Shown piece after piece: positions 1-11,851 of a stretch of 64,000 nucleotides of DNA (positions are counted from its first letter, which is position 1; the number at the start of each line of letters is the position of its first letter). Under the pieces are notes generated by a model. It had not been told where the DNA came from. It did no database searches and worked only from the letters and a program-made list of their open reading frames with translations. This DNA is from Theropithecus gelada (lineage: Eukaryota > Chordata > Mammalia > Primates > Cercopithecidae). The stretch is taken from assembly GCF_003255815.1 (NCBI RefSeq), contig NC_037682.1, positions 41,228,474 to 41,292,473 of the forward strand. The letters are read 5' to 3'. Both the position numbers and the translations under genes were made by a program.

Positions 1-250
1 AAAGCTGTCAGACAGAGTCGTTTGCGTCTGCAGAGGTTTCTGCTGCTTTTGTTATTGTTTACTGTGCCCTGTCCCCAGAGGTGGAGTCTACAGAGACAGG
101 CAGGTTTCCTTGAGCTGCTGTGAGCTCCACCCAGTTGGAGCTTCCCAGCAGCTTTGTTTACCTACTTAAGCCTCAGCAATGGTGGGCGCCCCTCCCCCAG
201 CCTGGCTGCTGCCTTGCCGGTAGATCACAGACTGCTGTGCTAGCAATGAG
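1..250 (+). promoter_or_regulatory. Expected L1 antisense promoter region, firing rightwards
   Basis: Primate L1 5'UTRs carry an antisense promoter in their inner part, which maps to the left few hundred bases here. Transcripts would run on the plus strand out of the L1 5' end at 610 into non-L1 sequence. Only the location is inferred; activity cannot be read from the sequence and the copy is mutated. Confidence 0.4.
179..223 (+). pseudogene. Truncated ORF0-like frame in the L1 5'UTR antisense strand
   Basis: The start codon at 179 is followed by the V-G-A-P-P-P-A run that matches the beginning of primate L1 ORF0, the small antisense peptide frame. It ends at a TAG at 221-223 after 14 codons, much shorter than the described ~70-residue ORF0, so it is probably non-functional. 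An overlapping longer frame (120-311) begins at GTG in another phase and is not ORF0. Confidence 0.6.
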
Positions 251-588
251 GGAGGCTCCATGGGTGTGGGACCCTCCCGGCCAGGTGTGGGATACAATCT
301 CCTTTGCTTAAAGCACAGTATTGGGGTGGGAGTTACCCGATTTTCCAGGTGTTGTGTGTCTCAGTTCCACTGGCTAAGAAAAGGGATTCCCTTCCCCCTT
401 GCGCTTCCCAGGTGAGGCGATGCCTTGCCTTGCTTCAGCTCTCGCTGGTCGGGCTGCAGCAGCTGACCAGCACCGATCGTCCAGCACTCCCCAGTGAGAT
501 GAACCCAGTACCTCAGTTGAAAATGCAGAAATCACTGGTCTTCTGTGTTGCTGGCGCTGGGAGTTGGAGACTGGAGCTGTTCCTATTC

Positions 589-598
589 GGCCATCTTG
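589..598 (-). promoter_or_regulatory. YY1 site of the L1 5'UTR
   Basis: Reading minus-strand from the element's 5' end at 610, the CAAGATGGCC core lies at about +13 to +22. In primate L1s a YY1 site at this position sets the transcription start. The core is intact here. Confidence 0.75.
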
Positions 599-610
599 CT
601 CCGCCCCCCC

Positions 611-640
611 TTTGTTTTGTTTTGTTTTGTTTTGTTTTGC
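611..640. repeat. (TTTTG)n microsatellite abutting the L1 5' end
   Basis: About six TTTTG units directly follow the L1 5' boundary. In the L1 sense this is an A-rich (CAAAA)n run immediately upstream of the element, so the insertion target duplication may lie in this run. Confidence 0.85.
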
Positions 641-2160
641 CTGCCTCTGTGGTGGTGTTTCCTCAACTGTAGAACTAAAGCTGGTATTGAAGTACCTAAA
701 TAAGCAAATCATTTATTGTCCACTTAGGCGCAGAGACAGAGAGAGCCTCTCTGATCTCAGATTTTTGGGTAAAAGCACCTGTCTCTTTTCCAACATTCAT
801 GTTTAAAAACACTTTATTGCACAAATCCCATACCACCTTCACATAAGGGAGGTATGAGGAAGAGAAAATAGAAAATTCTTCTCTAGACTATACTCTGGTC
901 ACAGGCACACACAGAATTTTTCAGAAGGAACTCACAGGCTTCTGTAAGACAAGCCATCATCGTAAAATCATGAAAGGGGAATCTTCATCTGAGATCTGAG
1001 GTAAAGCAAAGTCCTCTTTCTACTACTGTTCTATGGCTTTCTGTAAATCTGAAGAAAAATAAAATTTCATTTTTGCTCTCACTTTGGCAACCTGATCACC
1101 CAAAAATAATTGTAAACTCTTGATGGACTCATTTAGGTCATCTTATCAATGTGCCAATCCCTATGTTTAATACCTCCCCTCTGTGGTATTACACACATTG
1201 GTTGGGAGACAGAAACATAAATTCAAGATTTTTCAAGAGTTCTTTAGATACTTGTTCAAAACATTTAGCTTTTTTTTTGTAGCATTAAATATGTCATATA
1301 TATATCTCTGACTACATTTCATAAATGTTCACTTTTTATATCATTGATCATTTTCCTATAGATTAATGGCAAAAGCACATGTGTATGCATCCTCCCTTGA
1401 GTGTCAGCCTCAAGTAAACCCAAAGAAAAAAAAGAAACTTGCTGTCTGGATTTTCAAATTAACTCTCTTTACCTGCCTTCAATGTCTAGCAGACAATTTC
1501 CTGAAGCATTAGAGAAGTGAAATGGAGATAAATCAGTCATGGCTAAAGAAGTAATGTTAGTTAAAACTAATGAGAAAGCTAATTGCAGTCATTTATCTTC
1601 ATGTCAGGTACATTAATATACTATGGCTCGTCTTTGTGTTAAAGTGGTCAAAATGTCTATGTGAATAAACAATTTATCAGGTTCTTGTATTGTTGAAATA
1701 AGAATGTTAAAACAGAACTTGCACATTGTTAAGAAGATCCTCAACTCCATATAAAATTAAATGCATAACTCCTCTTGATTTTTCATGTTTTAAGGTAAAC
1801 TTCATATTTCTAAACACTCTCCAGTAGATATGTAATTGAACTACTTGGGTTATGTGACTTTGTGAAGCAAATTCTGTTTCAGGCTGTTGAAGTCATTTTA
1901 CTCAGACACATTATTTCTCTCCTGTTGAAGTGTTTCGTTTAGCATTTGAATGGGCATTGTGAGATAAAATTTAAACTTTTAGTATATTATATATTTTATT
2001 TCATGCCTTTATGATATAGCAAAATCACATGCTTTAAAATATTTAATTTTAATAAAAACCTCTTTTCTCTGAATATTGAATCATAATTCCTTTACAAATA
2101 AAATATTCCCTGTTAGTATTTGCCTCAGCGGATTGAAAAATAAATTGAGCTTCATTACAG
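641..2160. other. Non-coding, no recognised feature
   Basis: AT-rich sequence with short homopolymers. I see no open frame of note and no repeat family I can name. Confidence 0.6.
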
Positions 2161-3975
2161 GTCATGTAGCATAATGGTTCTCAATCTCAGCTGTGCTTTC
2201 AAATAAGTTAACCTGAAACATTTTTATTTTTAATTGGAAAACAGGTGCACAGAATGGATTAGCGATAATCACTGGTACTAGATACAGAGTCATGTTTGGC
2301 CTACATTTATTCGTTCACTTTGTTAATATAATGAACATTTGTGAGCTCCTTCGTTACCCCTATATTATATATATGTATATACATATACCTTTGTTATAGT
2401 AATTCTGTTTCCTCCACACAAAACCAACCCTCTGGATTGTATATATTTTTCACACATGTGTACATTGATATGCCTAAAAATGCATGTTTTTGTTTTACTT
2501 GCTTTTGAACTTCATAAAATGATAGTTATACCCATATTTCCTTACTCCTTATTAGATTATTAAATGGCATTGTTATTCAGGTACCTGTAACATATTTATT
2601 GTTACTAACAAAAACCGTTCTATTGCATAAATATAGTGACGTATGGATATTTTCAAGATCTTTTTGTTGTTACTTTTTCCTTTTTCTTTTCTCTTATTTT
2701 TTCACCTTTTCTTACTTTTTTTTCTTCCTTTTATTTGTTTTTGAGTAATGCCACTACCCATTTTTCAATATATCTTTTTTTACAACTTTCAATTGGGAGC
2801 ATGCTTAGAAATTGAAATGCTTCTCATCAGAAAAACTCCTTTTATCATAGAAGAACTAGTGTAGGGTGAGTGGAATCAACGATGGTTGACCGAAGAGGAA
2901 CCTAACCAATATCAGTTATCATGTCAGGATAAACTACAGTAGCTAGATATAGCTGATCATTCCAAACATTGTATTGAAAATTATTCTGTAGAAATTGTGA
3001 GTAATCATCACTTTGAGAAAACTCTAACAGGACACAGTGAGCTTCATATAACAGGGGAATGGATCACAGAAGTGCAGAGTTAACTATAGAAGACCCACAC
3101 TTGTGACTATCTTTGAAGGTCTGCTTTTCACCTATTCTAGTCATTTATTATACATGCAGAGATGCAGAAGTGTCTGAGTTTGTACTAATCTAGAGAAGTC
3201 CTTAGCCAAGAGTGTCTTGGATTTGGGACTAAACCTAAGACAAAATGTACACCCAGAAGTCCCCAGCATGATGAAGCTGAGGGTAAGATTTTGCTTGAAA
3301 TAGCAACTGTGTTTAGATTTCTCTTCTTTCCTGCTTTCTTCACTCCTCTAATAGTTTCTTATGAGAGCACTTCCTTCATGAATTACTTGATTCAAATCCT
3401 CATTCTATTTTCAGCTTTTGAGAAACTCGACTTGAAGAAGCATCCTAAAAAAAGGATCCTAAAAATGCCAGAACCTACATTTTTCAAGTTTAGAATATAT
3501 TGGTAAAATATTCTGCTTCTTTATTCAATGCCTGTAAATGTAGAGTAACCTTCACCAAAATTCATGAACAGGGACTGAGAGTGGGTAGAAACATGCGTTG
3601 ATAATGAAAGCTGTAGGGAACAGAGGTGAAAAGTCAACATTTCTCTTTAAACGTTAAATTTGGCATATTCAAAATCAAAAGTTAGCTTTGTTTACAAATA
3701 TGCTTATGCTCTGTGATAGATTTGTTAGTGGCCCTTTCCCAAACATTTTCTAAACCTGTAAAATACTTTTGTTAAATGGCTCACATTTAACCCCCTTCTA
3801 GTACAAATATTATTAGTTTCCCATATTTGAATTGTTTTCATTATTGTACTTGAATTCTTATTTGTTTTCTATCTCCAGGCTTTTCTCTCCCATAATTCAA
3901 TCTTTACCGAGATCTGAACTCTTTATGTAACTTATAAAATTTAACATTTAAACCAGAAATACTTAGATGTAGTAA
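2161..3975. other. Non-coding; weak MER5-like and old L1-like stretches
   Basis: The stretch at 2170-2210 (ATGGTTCTCAATCTCAGCTG) resembles the start of a MER5-type hAT element. 2363-2392 is an AT-alternating run. 2460-2660 vaguely resembles an old antisense L1 3'UTR. 2660-2730 is T/C-rich. None is strong enough for its own entry, and no coding frame is credible. Confidence 0.4.
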
Positions 3976-4446
3976 ACTGTTGTACCACAGTGGCTTGAAC
4001 GGTGCCTCCTACCTCCACTCCAAGCAGATCAGTCCACCAAGAACCTGGAAATATAAGTTTATTTGGAAAAGGTGTTTTTAGAGATATAACTAAGTTAAGG
4101 ATGAGACCATCTTGAGTTAGGGTGGGCCGTAAATGTAGTGGCAAGTGTCCTTGTAAGAGAAGAACAGCAGAGAAACCTGGAGAAGAAGACCATGTGAAAA
4201 TCTGTGTAAAGGTGAAGGAAGAAATAGGAACCACGCTTCTACAAGTCAAAGAATGCCTGGAACTACCAGAATCTAAAAAAGGCAAGAAAGGATATTTTCT
4301 CAGAGATTTCAGAGGAAATGTACCACTCTCAGCACCTTAATTTCAGACTTCTAACCTCCTTAACTGCAAGAATGAATTTCTGTTGTTTTAAGCCATGAAG
4401 TTCATGGTAATTTGCTATGGCTGCCCCAAGAAACTAATTTGAGTAA
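3976..4446 (+). mobile_element. MLT1-type MaLR LTR (solo)
   Basis: Landmarks occur in the MLT1 sense order: TTATTTGGAAAAGGTG-like block (4058), TAGGGTGGGCC (4119), GTGTCCTTGTAAGAGAAG (4146), GGCAAGAAAGGAT (4281), a GACTTCTAACCTCC block (4346), GAATTTCTGTTGTTTTAAGCC (4371) and TTTGCTATGGCTGCCC near the 3' end. The polyadenylation AATAAA has decayed to GAATGAA. No internal region flanks it, so it is a solo LTR. The frames at 3941-4340 fall inside it and are not genes. Confidence 0.8.
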
Positions 4447-4984
4447 CTTAACATGAGGAAATACAATATAATTCTTAAAGAAACTATTTTAAAGAACATA
4501 AAAATATTAAGGAATAATATTAAAGAATACTAAAGGTATACAAATTGATTTACCATGTAACTATGATCATGCATGTGGAACATAAAAAAACCCATTTATG
4601 TTACTATTTTTATTTGCTATGTAGTTAATTATAATGCAGCACAATCTAGCCTATCCTAATTAATCCAACCTCCGATAACACAGAACAATAAAAAAATTAT
4701 GATTAAAAAAGCTATTTTATATGATTAAGTAGAATAAATGGAAACTATGACTTCTGAGATTTCAAATATATATACAATGTATGCAGATTAATTTTCTGGT
4801 ATATTACATTAAAAGTCAACTTATTCTTATGCTTTCTGTGAATCCACGTTGACTATCTCCAAGGACATTTATTTGCCTGTCTGCTTTTCCTTCTATGATA
4901 TTTACCAGAATCACACTATTCTGTAAACACAATTTATTATAATGGTATTTCTATAATTTATTTATCTATGTATGTATTCATTAT
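4447..4984. other. Non-coding, AT-rich
   Basis: No repeat family or coding frame recognised. Confidence 0.6.
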
Positions 4985-5090
4985 TTCATTAAATTGTTCA
5001 TCGAACAATGAATTATTGCAGTTCTTTCACAAGTCAGGCTCTGCTCTGGGCACTCAGGAAACAATAATAGCAAAGCTAATGATAACACTA
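4985..5090 (+). mobile_element. L2-like LINE fragment
   Basis: Degraded match to the L2 3' region: a TTCATTATTTCATT start, then CAGGCTCTGCTCTGGGCAC and GGAAACAATAATAGCAAA, corresponding to the 'feature-rich' L2 stretch that reads as a Cys/Gly-rich motif in DNA. Short and diverged. Confidence 0.5.
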
Positions 5091-5290
5091 ATTATTAGTT
5101 GCTGAGGGCCTTCATTGTGTCAAGAATAATCAAAGTACTTTATATGATTTAATAGTCATAAGAAATGAGATAAGTCTGATTATTTTCATATAAGAAAACT
5201 GAGACTCTGAGAGGTGGTAAGTATATTGAATGAGATCACTTATAAGAGGGAGTATAAGAATTCAAACTGGAATAAATCCAAAGTACACTC
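5091..5290 (+). mobile_element. MIR SINE
   Basis: MIR landmarks in order: GTACTTTATATGATTTAATAG, ATATAAGAAAACTGAGACTC, GAGAGGTGGTAAG, and AAGAATTCAAACTGG near the 3' end. Its right end abuts the 3' end of the old L1 that starts at 5294. Confidence 0.7.
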
Positions 5291-6670
5291 TGATTTTGAT
5301 ATTTTTGTATTTTTTATCATTTCAAATTTTATTTTAAATTCAGGGGCCACATCTGCCAGTTTGTTACATGTGTATATTGTGTAATGCTGAGGTTTGGGAT
5401 ATTAATGATCCTGTCACCCAGGTAGTGAACCTTGTATTCAACAGTTAGGTTTTCCACATTTAGCCCGCTACCTCCCAGCCGGCACCCCTCTCGTAGTTCC
5501 CGGTGTCTATTGTTGCCATCTTTACATCCATGAGTACCCAGTGTTTAGCTGCCACTTATAAGTGATAACGTGCAATATTTGACTGTCAGTTCCAGCATTA
5601 ATTCACTTAGGATAATGGCTTCCAGTTCTTTGTACAGTCTACTGATGATGGGCACCTGGGTTGATTCCACGGCTTTGTTATTGTGAATAGTGCCACCATG
5701 AATACATAACCTAGTGCCGCGAGTGCACGTGTCTTTTCAATAGACGATTTATTTCCTTTTGGATATTTACCCAGTAGTTCTGTTTCAACATCTTGGAGAA
5801 ATCTCTAAACTGATTTCCACAGTGGCTGAACTAATTTATCTTCTCCTTAATAGTGTATTAGCATTCTCTTTTCTCCATAGCGTTGGCAAGATCTGTTGTT
5901 TTCTGACTTTTTAATAATAGCCATTCTGTCTGGTGTGAGATGGTATCTCATTGAGGTTTTCATTTCCATTTTTCTAATGATTAATAATCTTGAACTCTTT
6001 TTTTATATGTGTTTGCTGCATAAATGTCTTCTTTTAAGAGATTCTGTTCACATCTTTTGCCCACTTTTAAATGTGCTATTTGCTTTTTGCTTGTTGACTT
6101 AAGTTCATTATGGGCTTTAAATATTTGACCCTTGTTGGATACAGACTTTATGAATATTTTCTCCCATTCTGTAAGTTGTCTATTTTCTCTGTTGATGGTT
6201 TCTTTTGCTGTGCAGAAACTCTTTAGTTTCATTAGGTCCCACTTGTCAATTTTGGTTTGGTTGCAATTGCTTCTGAGGACTTAGGCATATTTTTTTTTTT
6301 TCCCAAGGACAATGTCCAGGAAGGTGTTTCCTAGGTTTCTGGGATTCTTATAATTTGAGGTTTTACATTTAAATCATTAATCCATCCTGAGCTAATTTTT
6401 GTGTATCACGAAATGTCAGAGCCTAGTTTCCTTTTTCTGCATATGGCTAGCCAGCTATTCCAGCACCAGATATTGTATTGAATAGGGAGTCTTTTCCCCA
6501 TTGCTGATTTTTGTCAAATTTGTCCATGATCAGATGGCTTTTCGGTGTGTGGCCTTTGTATCTGGATTTTCTATTCTGCTCCATTGATCTATGTGTCATT
6601 TTTTGGTACTAGTACCATACTGTTTTGGTTACTGTTACCTATAGTATAATTTAAAGTCAAGTATTGTGAT

Positions 6671-7893
6671 ATATATTTGTCTGTTCTCACACTGCTATAA
6701 AGAATACTACCTGAGACTGGGTAATTATAAAGGAAAGAGGTTTAACTGACCACAGTTTTGCAGGCTTAATAGGAAGCACAGTTAGGATGCCTTAGGAAAC
6801 TTACAATCATGACTGAAGGCAAGGGGAAGCAGGCACTTTCTTGACAAGGTGACAGGAGAGAGTGTGTGCCAGAACAAGAAAGTGACAACTTTAAAACCAT
6901 CAACTCTCATTAGAACTCACTCCCTATGAAGAAAACATCATGGGGGCAACTGCTCAGTACAGACTGAGGTGGTCTCAGAGAGATATGAGGAATTTCTTGG
7001 GAACTGGAGCAAAGGTCACTCTTACTATGCTTTAGCAAAGTGACTGCAGCATTTTGCCCCTGTCCTAGAGATTTGTAGAACTTCAAACTTGAGAGAGATG
7101 ATTTGGAATTGGAAATTATGTTTAAAAGAGAACCAAAGCATAAGGGTTTGGAAAATTTGCAGCCTGATGATATGATAGAAAAGAAAAATTTATTTTCTGA
7201 GGAGAAATTCAAGCCAGCTGCAGAACACTTTATGTAACTAGGAGCCAAACATTAATAACTAAGACAATGAGGAAACTGTCCACATCATTATCTATATTTT
7301 GGTCAAAACCATTCAATAAGTCTCTAGGAAGTTCCAAACTTTCCCACATCTTTCTGTCTTCTTCTGAGCCCTCCAAACTGTTCCAACTTCTACCGATTAC
7401 AAAGTTCCAAAGTTTCTTCCACATTTACAAGTATCTTTATATCAGTATCCTACTCCTGGTACCAATTTACTATATTAGCTTTATATCAGTATCCCACTCC
7501 TGGTACCAATTTACTGTATTAGTCCATTCTCACACGTTGATAAAGAATACTACCTGAGACTGGGTAATTATAAAAGAAAAAGGACTAATTGACTCACTGT
7601 TCCACAGGCTTAACAGGAATCTTGGATAGGAAGCCTCATGAAACTTACAATCATGACAGAAGGCAAAGGGGAAGCAGGTACCTTCTTCACAAGGGAGCAG
7701 GAGAGAGTTTGCACGAGCATGAGGAAATGCCATAATTTAAAACCATCAATTCTTGTGAGTACTCACTATCACAAGAATAGCATGGGGGAACCACCCCCAT
7801 GATCCAATTACCTCCCACCTGGTCCCTCCCCTAACTCATAGGGATTACAATTTGAGATAAGATTTGAATGGGAACACAGAGTCAAACCATGTC
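6671..7893 (-). mobile_element. MST-type MaLR provirus with inverted internal segment, nested in L1 ORF2
   Basis: An identical 5-bp target duplication, GTGAT, flanks it (6666-6670 and 7894-7898), and the L1 sequence resumes exactly at both sides. On the minus strand the order is: 5' LTR (7893-7515, near complete); internal start with GTAAATTGGTACCAG (7514 to about 7281); an internal segment in the wrong orientation (about 7280-6954, reading plus-strand with GACTGAGGTGGTCTCAG); and a 3' LTR lacking its first part (about 6953-6671). The internal region is far shorter than in an intact MaLR. This element class has no env and no recognisable coding sequence here. Confidence 0.85.
7435..7522. repeat. 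44-bp tandem duplication across the MST LTR/internal junction
   Basis: Units 7435-7478 and 7479-7522 differ at two positions. Each contains the TGGTACCAATTTACT block and the first bases of the LTR end (GTATTAG or ATATTAG). The duplication spans the LTR boundary at 7515. Confidence 0.9.
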
Positions 7894-10259
7894 GTGATGT
7901 CTGGCATTTTTCTTTTTGCTTAGGATTGCTTTGGCTATTGAGGCTCTCTTTGGTTCCATATGAAATTTGTAATTAGAATTATATTGTTAGTTTGAAAGGA
8001 ACAATGTTGAATATTGACTCTTTCAGTTCATGAGCTTAGAGTGTTTTTTCCATTTGTTATTGTCATCTATGATTTTTTTTCAGCCATGTTTTGTAGTTCA
8101 CCTTCTAGAAATATTTCACATCCTGGGTTAGATGTATTCCTCAATAATTTAGTTTTTGTTTCTGGTTATTGTAAATGGGATTGAATTCTTGATTTGGCTC
8201 TCAGCTTGAATAGTATTTGTGAATGGAAATGTTACTAATTTTTGTATACCAATTTTATATCCTGAAACTTTACCAAATCCTTTATCATTTCCAGGAGCTT
8301 TTTGTTAGATTCTGTTGGGAATTTCAGGAAATGATATGAAATTTAGGAAATTTAATATCATTCATATTGAGAGATAGTTTGACTTCTTTTCCTATTTGGA
8401 TGTCTTTTATTTCTTTCTCTTGCCTGAATATTCTGGCCATCCCTTCTAGTACTATGTTGAAAATGAGTGAGGAGAGTGGGTATCCTTGTCTTGTTCCAGT
8501 TCTCGGTGGGAATGCTTCCAGCTTTTGCCATTCAGTATAATGTTGGCTGTGGGTTTGTCACAGATGAGTCTTATTATTTTAGTATGTTCCTTCTATGCAT
8601 AATTTGTTGAAGATTCTATATCATAAAACACTTTGGGATATTATCAAAAGCTTTTATCACATCTATTGAGATGATCATATTGTTTTTGTTTTTAGCTCTG
8701 AATCACATTTATTAATTTGTGTATGTTAAACAAACCTTGCAGGAATAAAGTCTACTTGATTGTGGTGAATTAACTTTCTGATGTGGTACTGAATTTGGTT
8801 TGTTAATATTTTCTTAAAAAATTTTGTGTCTATGTTCATTAGAGATATTGACCTGTAGTTCCTTTTTGGTTGTGTGTTTACCTGGTTGTGGCATCAGGGT
8901 AATTTTACTACAGAGAATAAATGAGGAAGTGAGTCCATCCTCCTTGAATTTTTGGAATAACTTCAGTAGAGTTGGTACTAGCACTTGTTTGTATGTCTGT
9001 GAATTCAGGTGTGAATACATTTGGGCTTGAGCTTTTTATGTTTGGCAGGTGTTTTCTTATTGATTCAATTTCTCCCCTCAATATTAGTATGTTCAGGGTT
9101 TTAATTTCAGGAGGATGTGTCTTTTCAGAAATATATCAGTTGTCTATAGATTTCTGGTTTGTGTTCTTAGAAGTGTTTGTAATAGTATCTGAATTTTTTG
9201 TTTTTCTGTGGGATTGGTTGTAATGTCACTTTGTCATTTCTGTTTGTGCTTATTTGGATGTTCTCTCTTTTTTTCTTTCTAAATCTGGCTCTCGCTCTAT
9301 CAAACTTGTTCACATTTTCAATAACAAACTTTTGATTTCACTGATTCTTTGTATGAATTTCTGTATCTCAATTTCATTAGGTTCTGCTTTGATTTTAGTT
9401 ATTTCTTTTTTTCTAGGTTTGAGGTTAGTTTGCTCCTTTTTCCTGGTTCCTCTAGATATAATGTTAGATCATTAATTTGAGGTATTGATTTCTATTTTTA
9501 TTCCACTGTAGTCTGAGAATGTTTGTTACAATTTTAATATTTTTAAACGTTCTGAGACTCACTTTATGGCTGAGCATATGGTTGGTCCTGGAGTATATTC
9601 TTTGTGCAGATGAGAAAAATGTATATTCTGGGATTGATGGACAGAGTATTCTGTAAATGTCTATTAGGTACATTTGTTCAAGCATCAAATGTAATTTCAT
9701 ATTTTCTTTGTTAGTTTTCTGCCTCAATGATCTGTCTAATGCTGACAACAGGTTGTTGAAGTCCCCCACTATTACAGTGTGGATTTCTAAGATTGTTTCT
9801 TTCAGGTTTAGAAGTAGTTGTTTTATGAATCTGAGTACTCCAACATTGTGTGTGTATGGAGTTAGGATAATTAAGTAATATTTTTGGATAGAATATTTTA
9901 TAATTATGTAATGTTATTCTTCATCTTCTTTTAATGTTGTTGATGTTTGATGTGATGTCTGTTTTATCTCATATAAAAAGAGTGATTTCCACTCTTTTTT
10001 GATTTTCATTTGTGTGATAGATCTTTCTTCTACCCTTTGAACCTGTGGATATTATGGTGTGTGATATGGGTCTCTTGTAGACAACAGATGTATTTTTTTT
10101 AATCCAACTTACAGCTCTGTGCCTTTTCAGTGGAGTGTTTAGATCATTTATATTCATAGTTAATACTGATATGTGATGCTTTGATCCCATCATAATGTTT
10201 TTAGATGGTGGTTTCGTAGTTTCTATTGTATTGTTTCTTACAGGGTCAGTAGGCTATGT

Positions 10260-11216
10260 ACCTAAGTGTGTTTTTGTGGTAGCAGATATCATTCTTTTGT
10301 TAACATGTTTAACACTCCCTTAAGGATCTCTTGAAGAAGCTAGTCTAGTCATTAAAAATATTACATTAACACTTACTTGCTGGAAAGATTTTATGTCTCC
10401 TTCACTTATGGAGTTTAGTAAGATAAGAAATTCTTAATTCCAATTTCTTGTCTTCAACGATGTTGAAATTAGGTTTTCAATCTCTCCTGACTTGCAAACT
10501 TTGCTAAGAAGTCTGCTGTTAGCCAGAAGAAATTCCCTTTGTCCATGATCTGAGCTTTTTTACTAGCTGTCTTTGATTTTTTTTTCTTTAATGTTGACTT
10601 TGGACACTCTGGTGACTATATGCCTTAATGATGTTCATTTTGTATACATCACAAATGTTCTCTGGATTTCTTATCTCTGAATGTTTACCTCTCTAGCAAG
10701 ATTAGAGAAATATTATTGAATTATTTCTTCAAATATATTTTCCAAGTTATGTACTTTCCTCCTTATCTCTTAAAAATGTCAATAATTCATAGATTTGGGT
10801 CACTTTATATAATCTCATATTTCTTTAGTACTTTGTTCATGTTTTAAATTTATTTTTATAATATTTCATCTGAACAAGTTCAGAAGATCAGTCTTCAAGC
10901 TCTTAAATTATTTTTTCTGCTTCTTCTTATCTATTGATAAAACTCTCAATTGTAGTTTGTAATTCCCTAAGAAAGTTTTTCAATTCCTCAATCTTTGATT
11001 GACTTATTTTTAATATGTGTATATCTTCATTTCCTGGGTTGCCTTAGACATTTCTTTGTATTGATTTTCAACATTTTCTTGAATCTTATTGAGCTTCCTT
11101 ACAGTCCTTTCTTTGAATTCTTTATCTGTCATTTCTGAGTTTCCATTTTGGTTAAAGACCATTGTTGGATAGTTGGTGTGATATTTTGGAGGTGTCATTA
11201 TATTCAGATTTTTCAT
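10260..11216 (-). pseudogene. L1 ORF1 (RNA-binding protein), decayed
   Basis: The frame 11216-11010 reads as an L1 ORF1 N-terminus of the older LINE type (MTPPKYHTN near residues 7-15, then a basic, coiled-coil-prone stretch MTDKEFKERTVRKLNKIQE). Beyond it the reading frame breaks repeatedly. It lies immediately upstream of ORF2 in the L1 sense, as expected. Downstream boundary approximate. Confidence 0.72.
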
Positions 11217-11851
11217 GGTACCAGAATTCTTGCACTGGTTTCCTCACATCCAGAGATGCTGGCACTTCTAAGTTGGAAAACTATTTTCATGTGGATGATA
11301 TCTTTTCTTTTTTTTTCTTTTTCTATTATATTATTGGTTTGATGTTTCTTTAATTTTCCCTTTCCCTTCCTCCCTAGGAGAGTGTGACTGTAGATAATGT
11401 TAGGTAAGGTCTTTTGGCTTTGCTTCTATAGACTTATGAATGTGTATTTTAGGTTTTATATTGGGCTGTGCAGTTTGATCTAAAAGCCAGTATGTGCCAC
11501 TTATGGGTAAGAGCTAGCCAATGTGGTTGGGTATATACTTGATCCTTACTTACTGGGAGAAGCTCTTTGTTGTCTCAGGCAATGGCCTGATATGTAGAGT
11601 GCACAGAGATCTGAACCTCCTACTCATCCCAGGGGATATAGGCTGCAAGATGGGCAGGACCAGATCTGGCAGGCCAAGCTACAGATTATCCGAAGGCAGA
11701 CAGAACCACCAGAACTGAGAGAGAATCCAGTGGGCAGTCACCAAGCACCCAAAAGTGTGCCGAGGCATAGAGCTGGGAAACCTCCTTGGAGCGATGTTCT
11801 GTACATAGCTGGGAAGCCTAAACTCCTAATCCCAGAGAGTAGGTGCTCCAG

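Larger units (their letters stand above)
1..610 (-). mobile_element. L1PA-type LINE-1, intact 5'UTR start, body runs off the left edge
   Basis: Read on the minus strand this is the first ~610 bases of a primate L1 5'UTR: a G-run start at 610, the GATGGCCGAATAGGAACAG block just inside it, then the CpG- and GC-rich internal promoter ending in the GTCTGACAGCTTT block at the left edge. The 5' end is not truncated, so this L1 began as a full-length insertion; ORF1 and ORF2 lie outside the window. Divergence from young human L1 looks moderate, fitting an older L1PA or a monkey L1 lineage. The G-run at the 5' end is seven bases, longer than the usual five. Subfamily is not assignable by eye. Confidence 0.93.
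5480..10193 (-). pseudogene. L1 ORF2 (endonuclease + reverse transcriptase), decayed
   Basis: The start is chosen at 10193: the frame 10193-9969 begins MMGSKHHISVLTMNINDLN, the N-terminus of L1 ORF2p, including the endonuclease Asn of the LTMNIN motif. A second frame (9769-9464) holds the endonuclease GDFN motif at residues 2-5. A third (9020-8814) covers the start of the reverse transcriptase region (EDGLTSSF..PQPGKHTTKKE). A fourth (6232-5981) covers the C-terminal region. These pieces lie in different phases separated by stops, and an MST provirus cuts the gene at 6671-7893. No active protein is possible. Left end approximate. Confidence 0.85.

Noticed and set aside
304..712. 122-codon plus and 112-codon minus frames
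   Set aside because: They lie in the L1 5'UTR and the (TTTTG)n tract, and match no L1 protein.
3941..4340. Overlapping 114- and 72-codon frames
   Set aside because: Contained in the MLT1-type LTR, which has no coding capacity.
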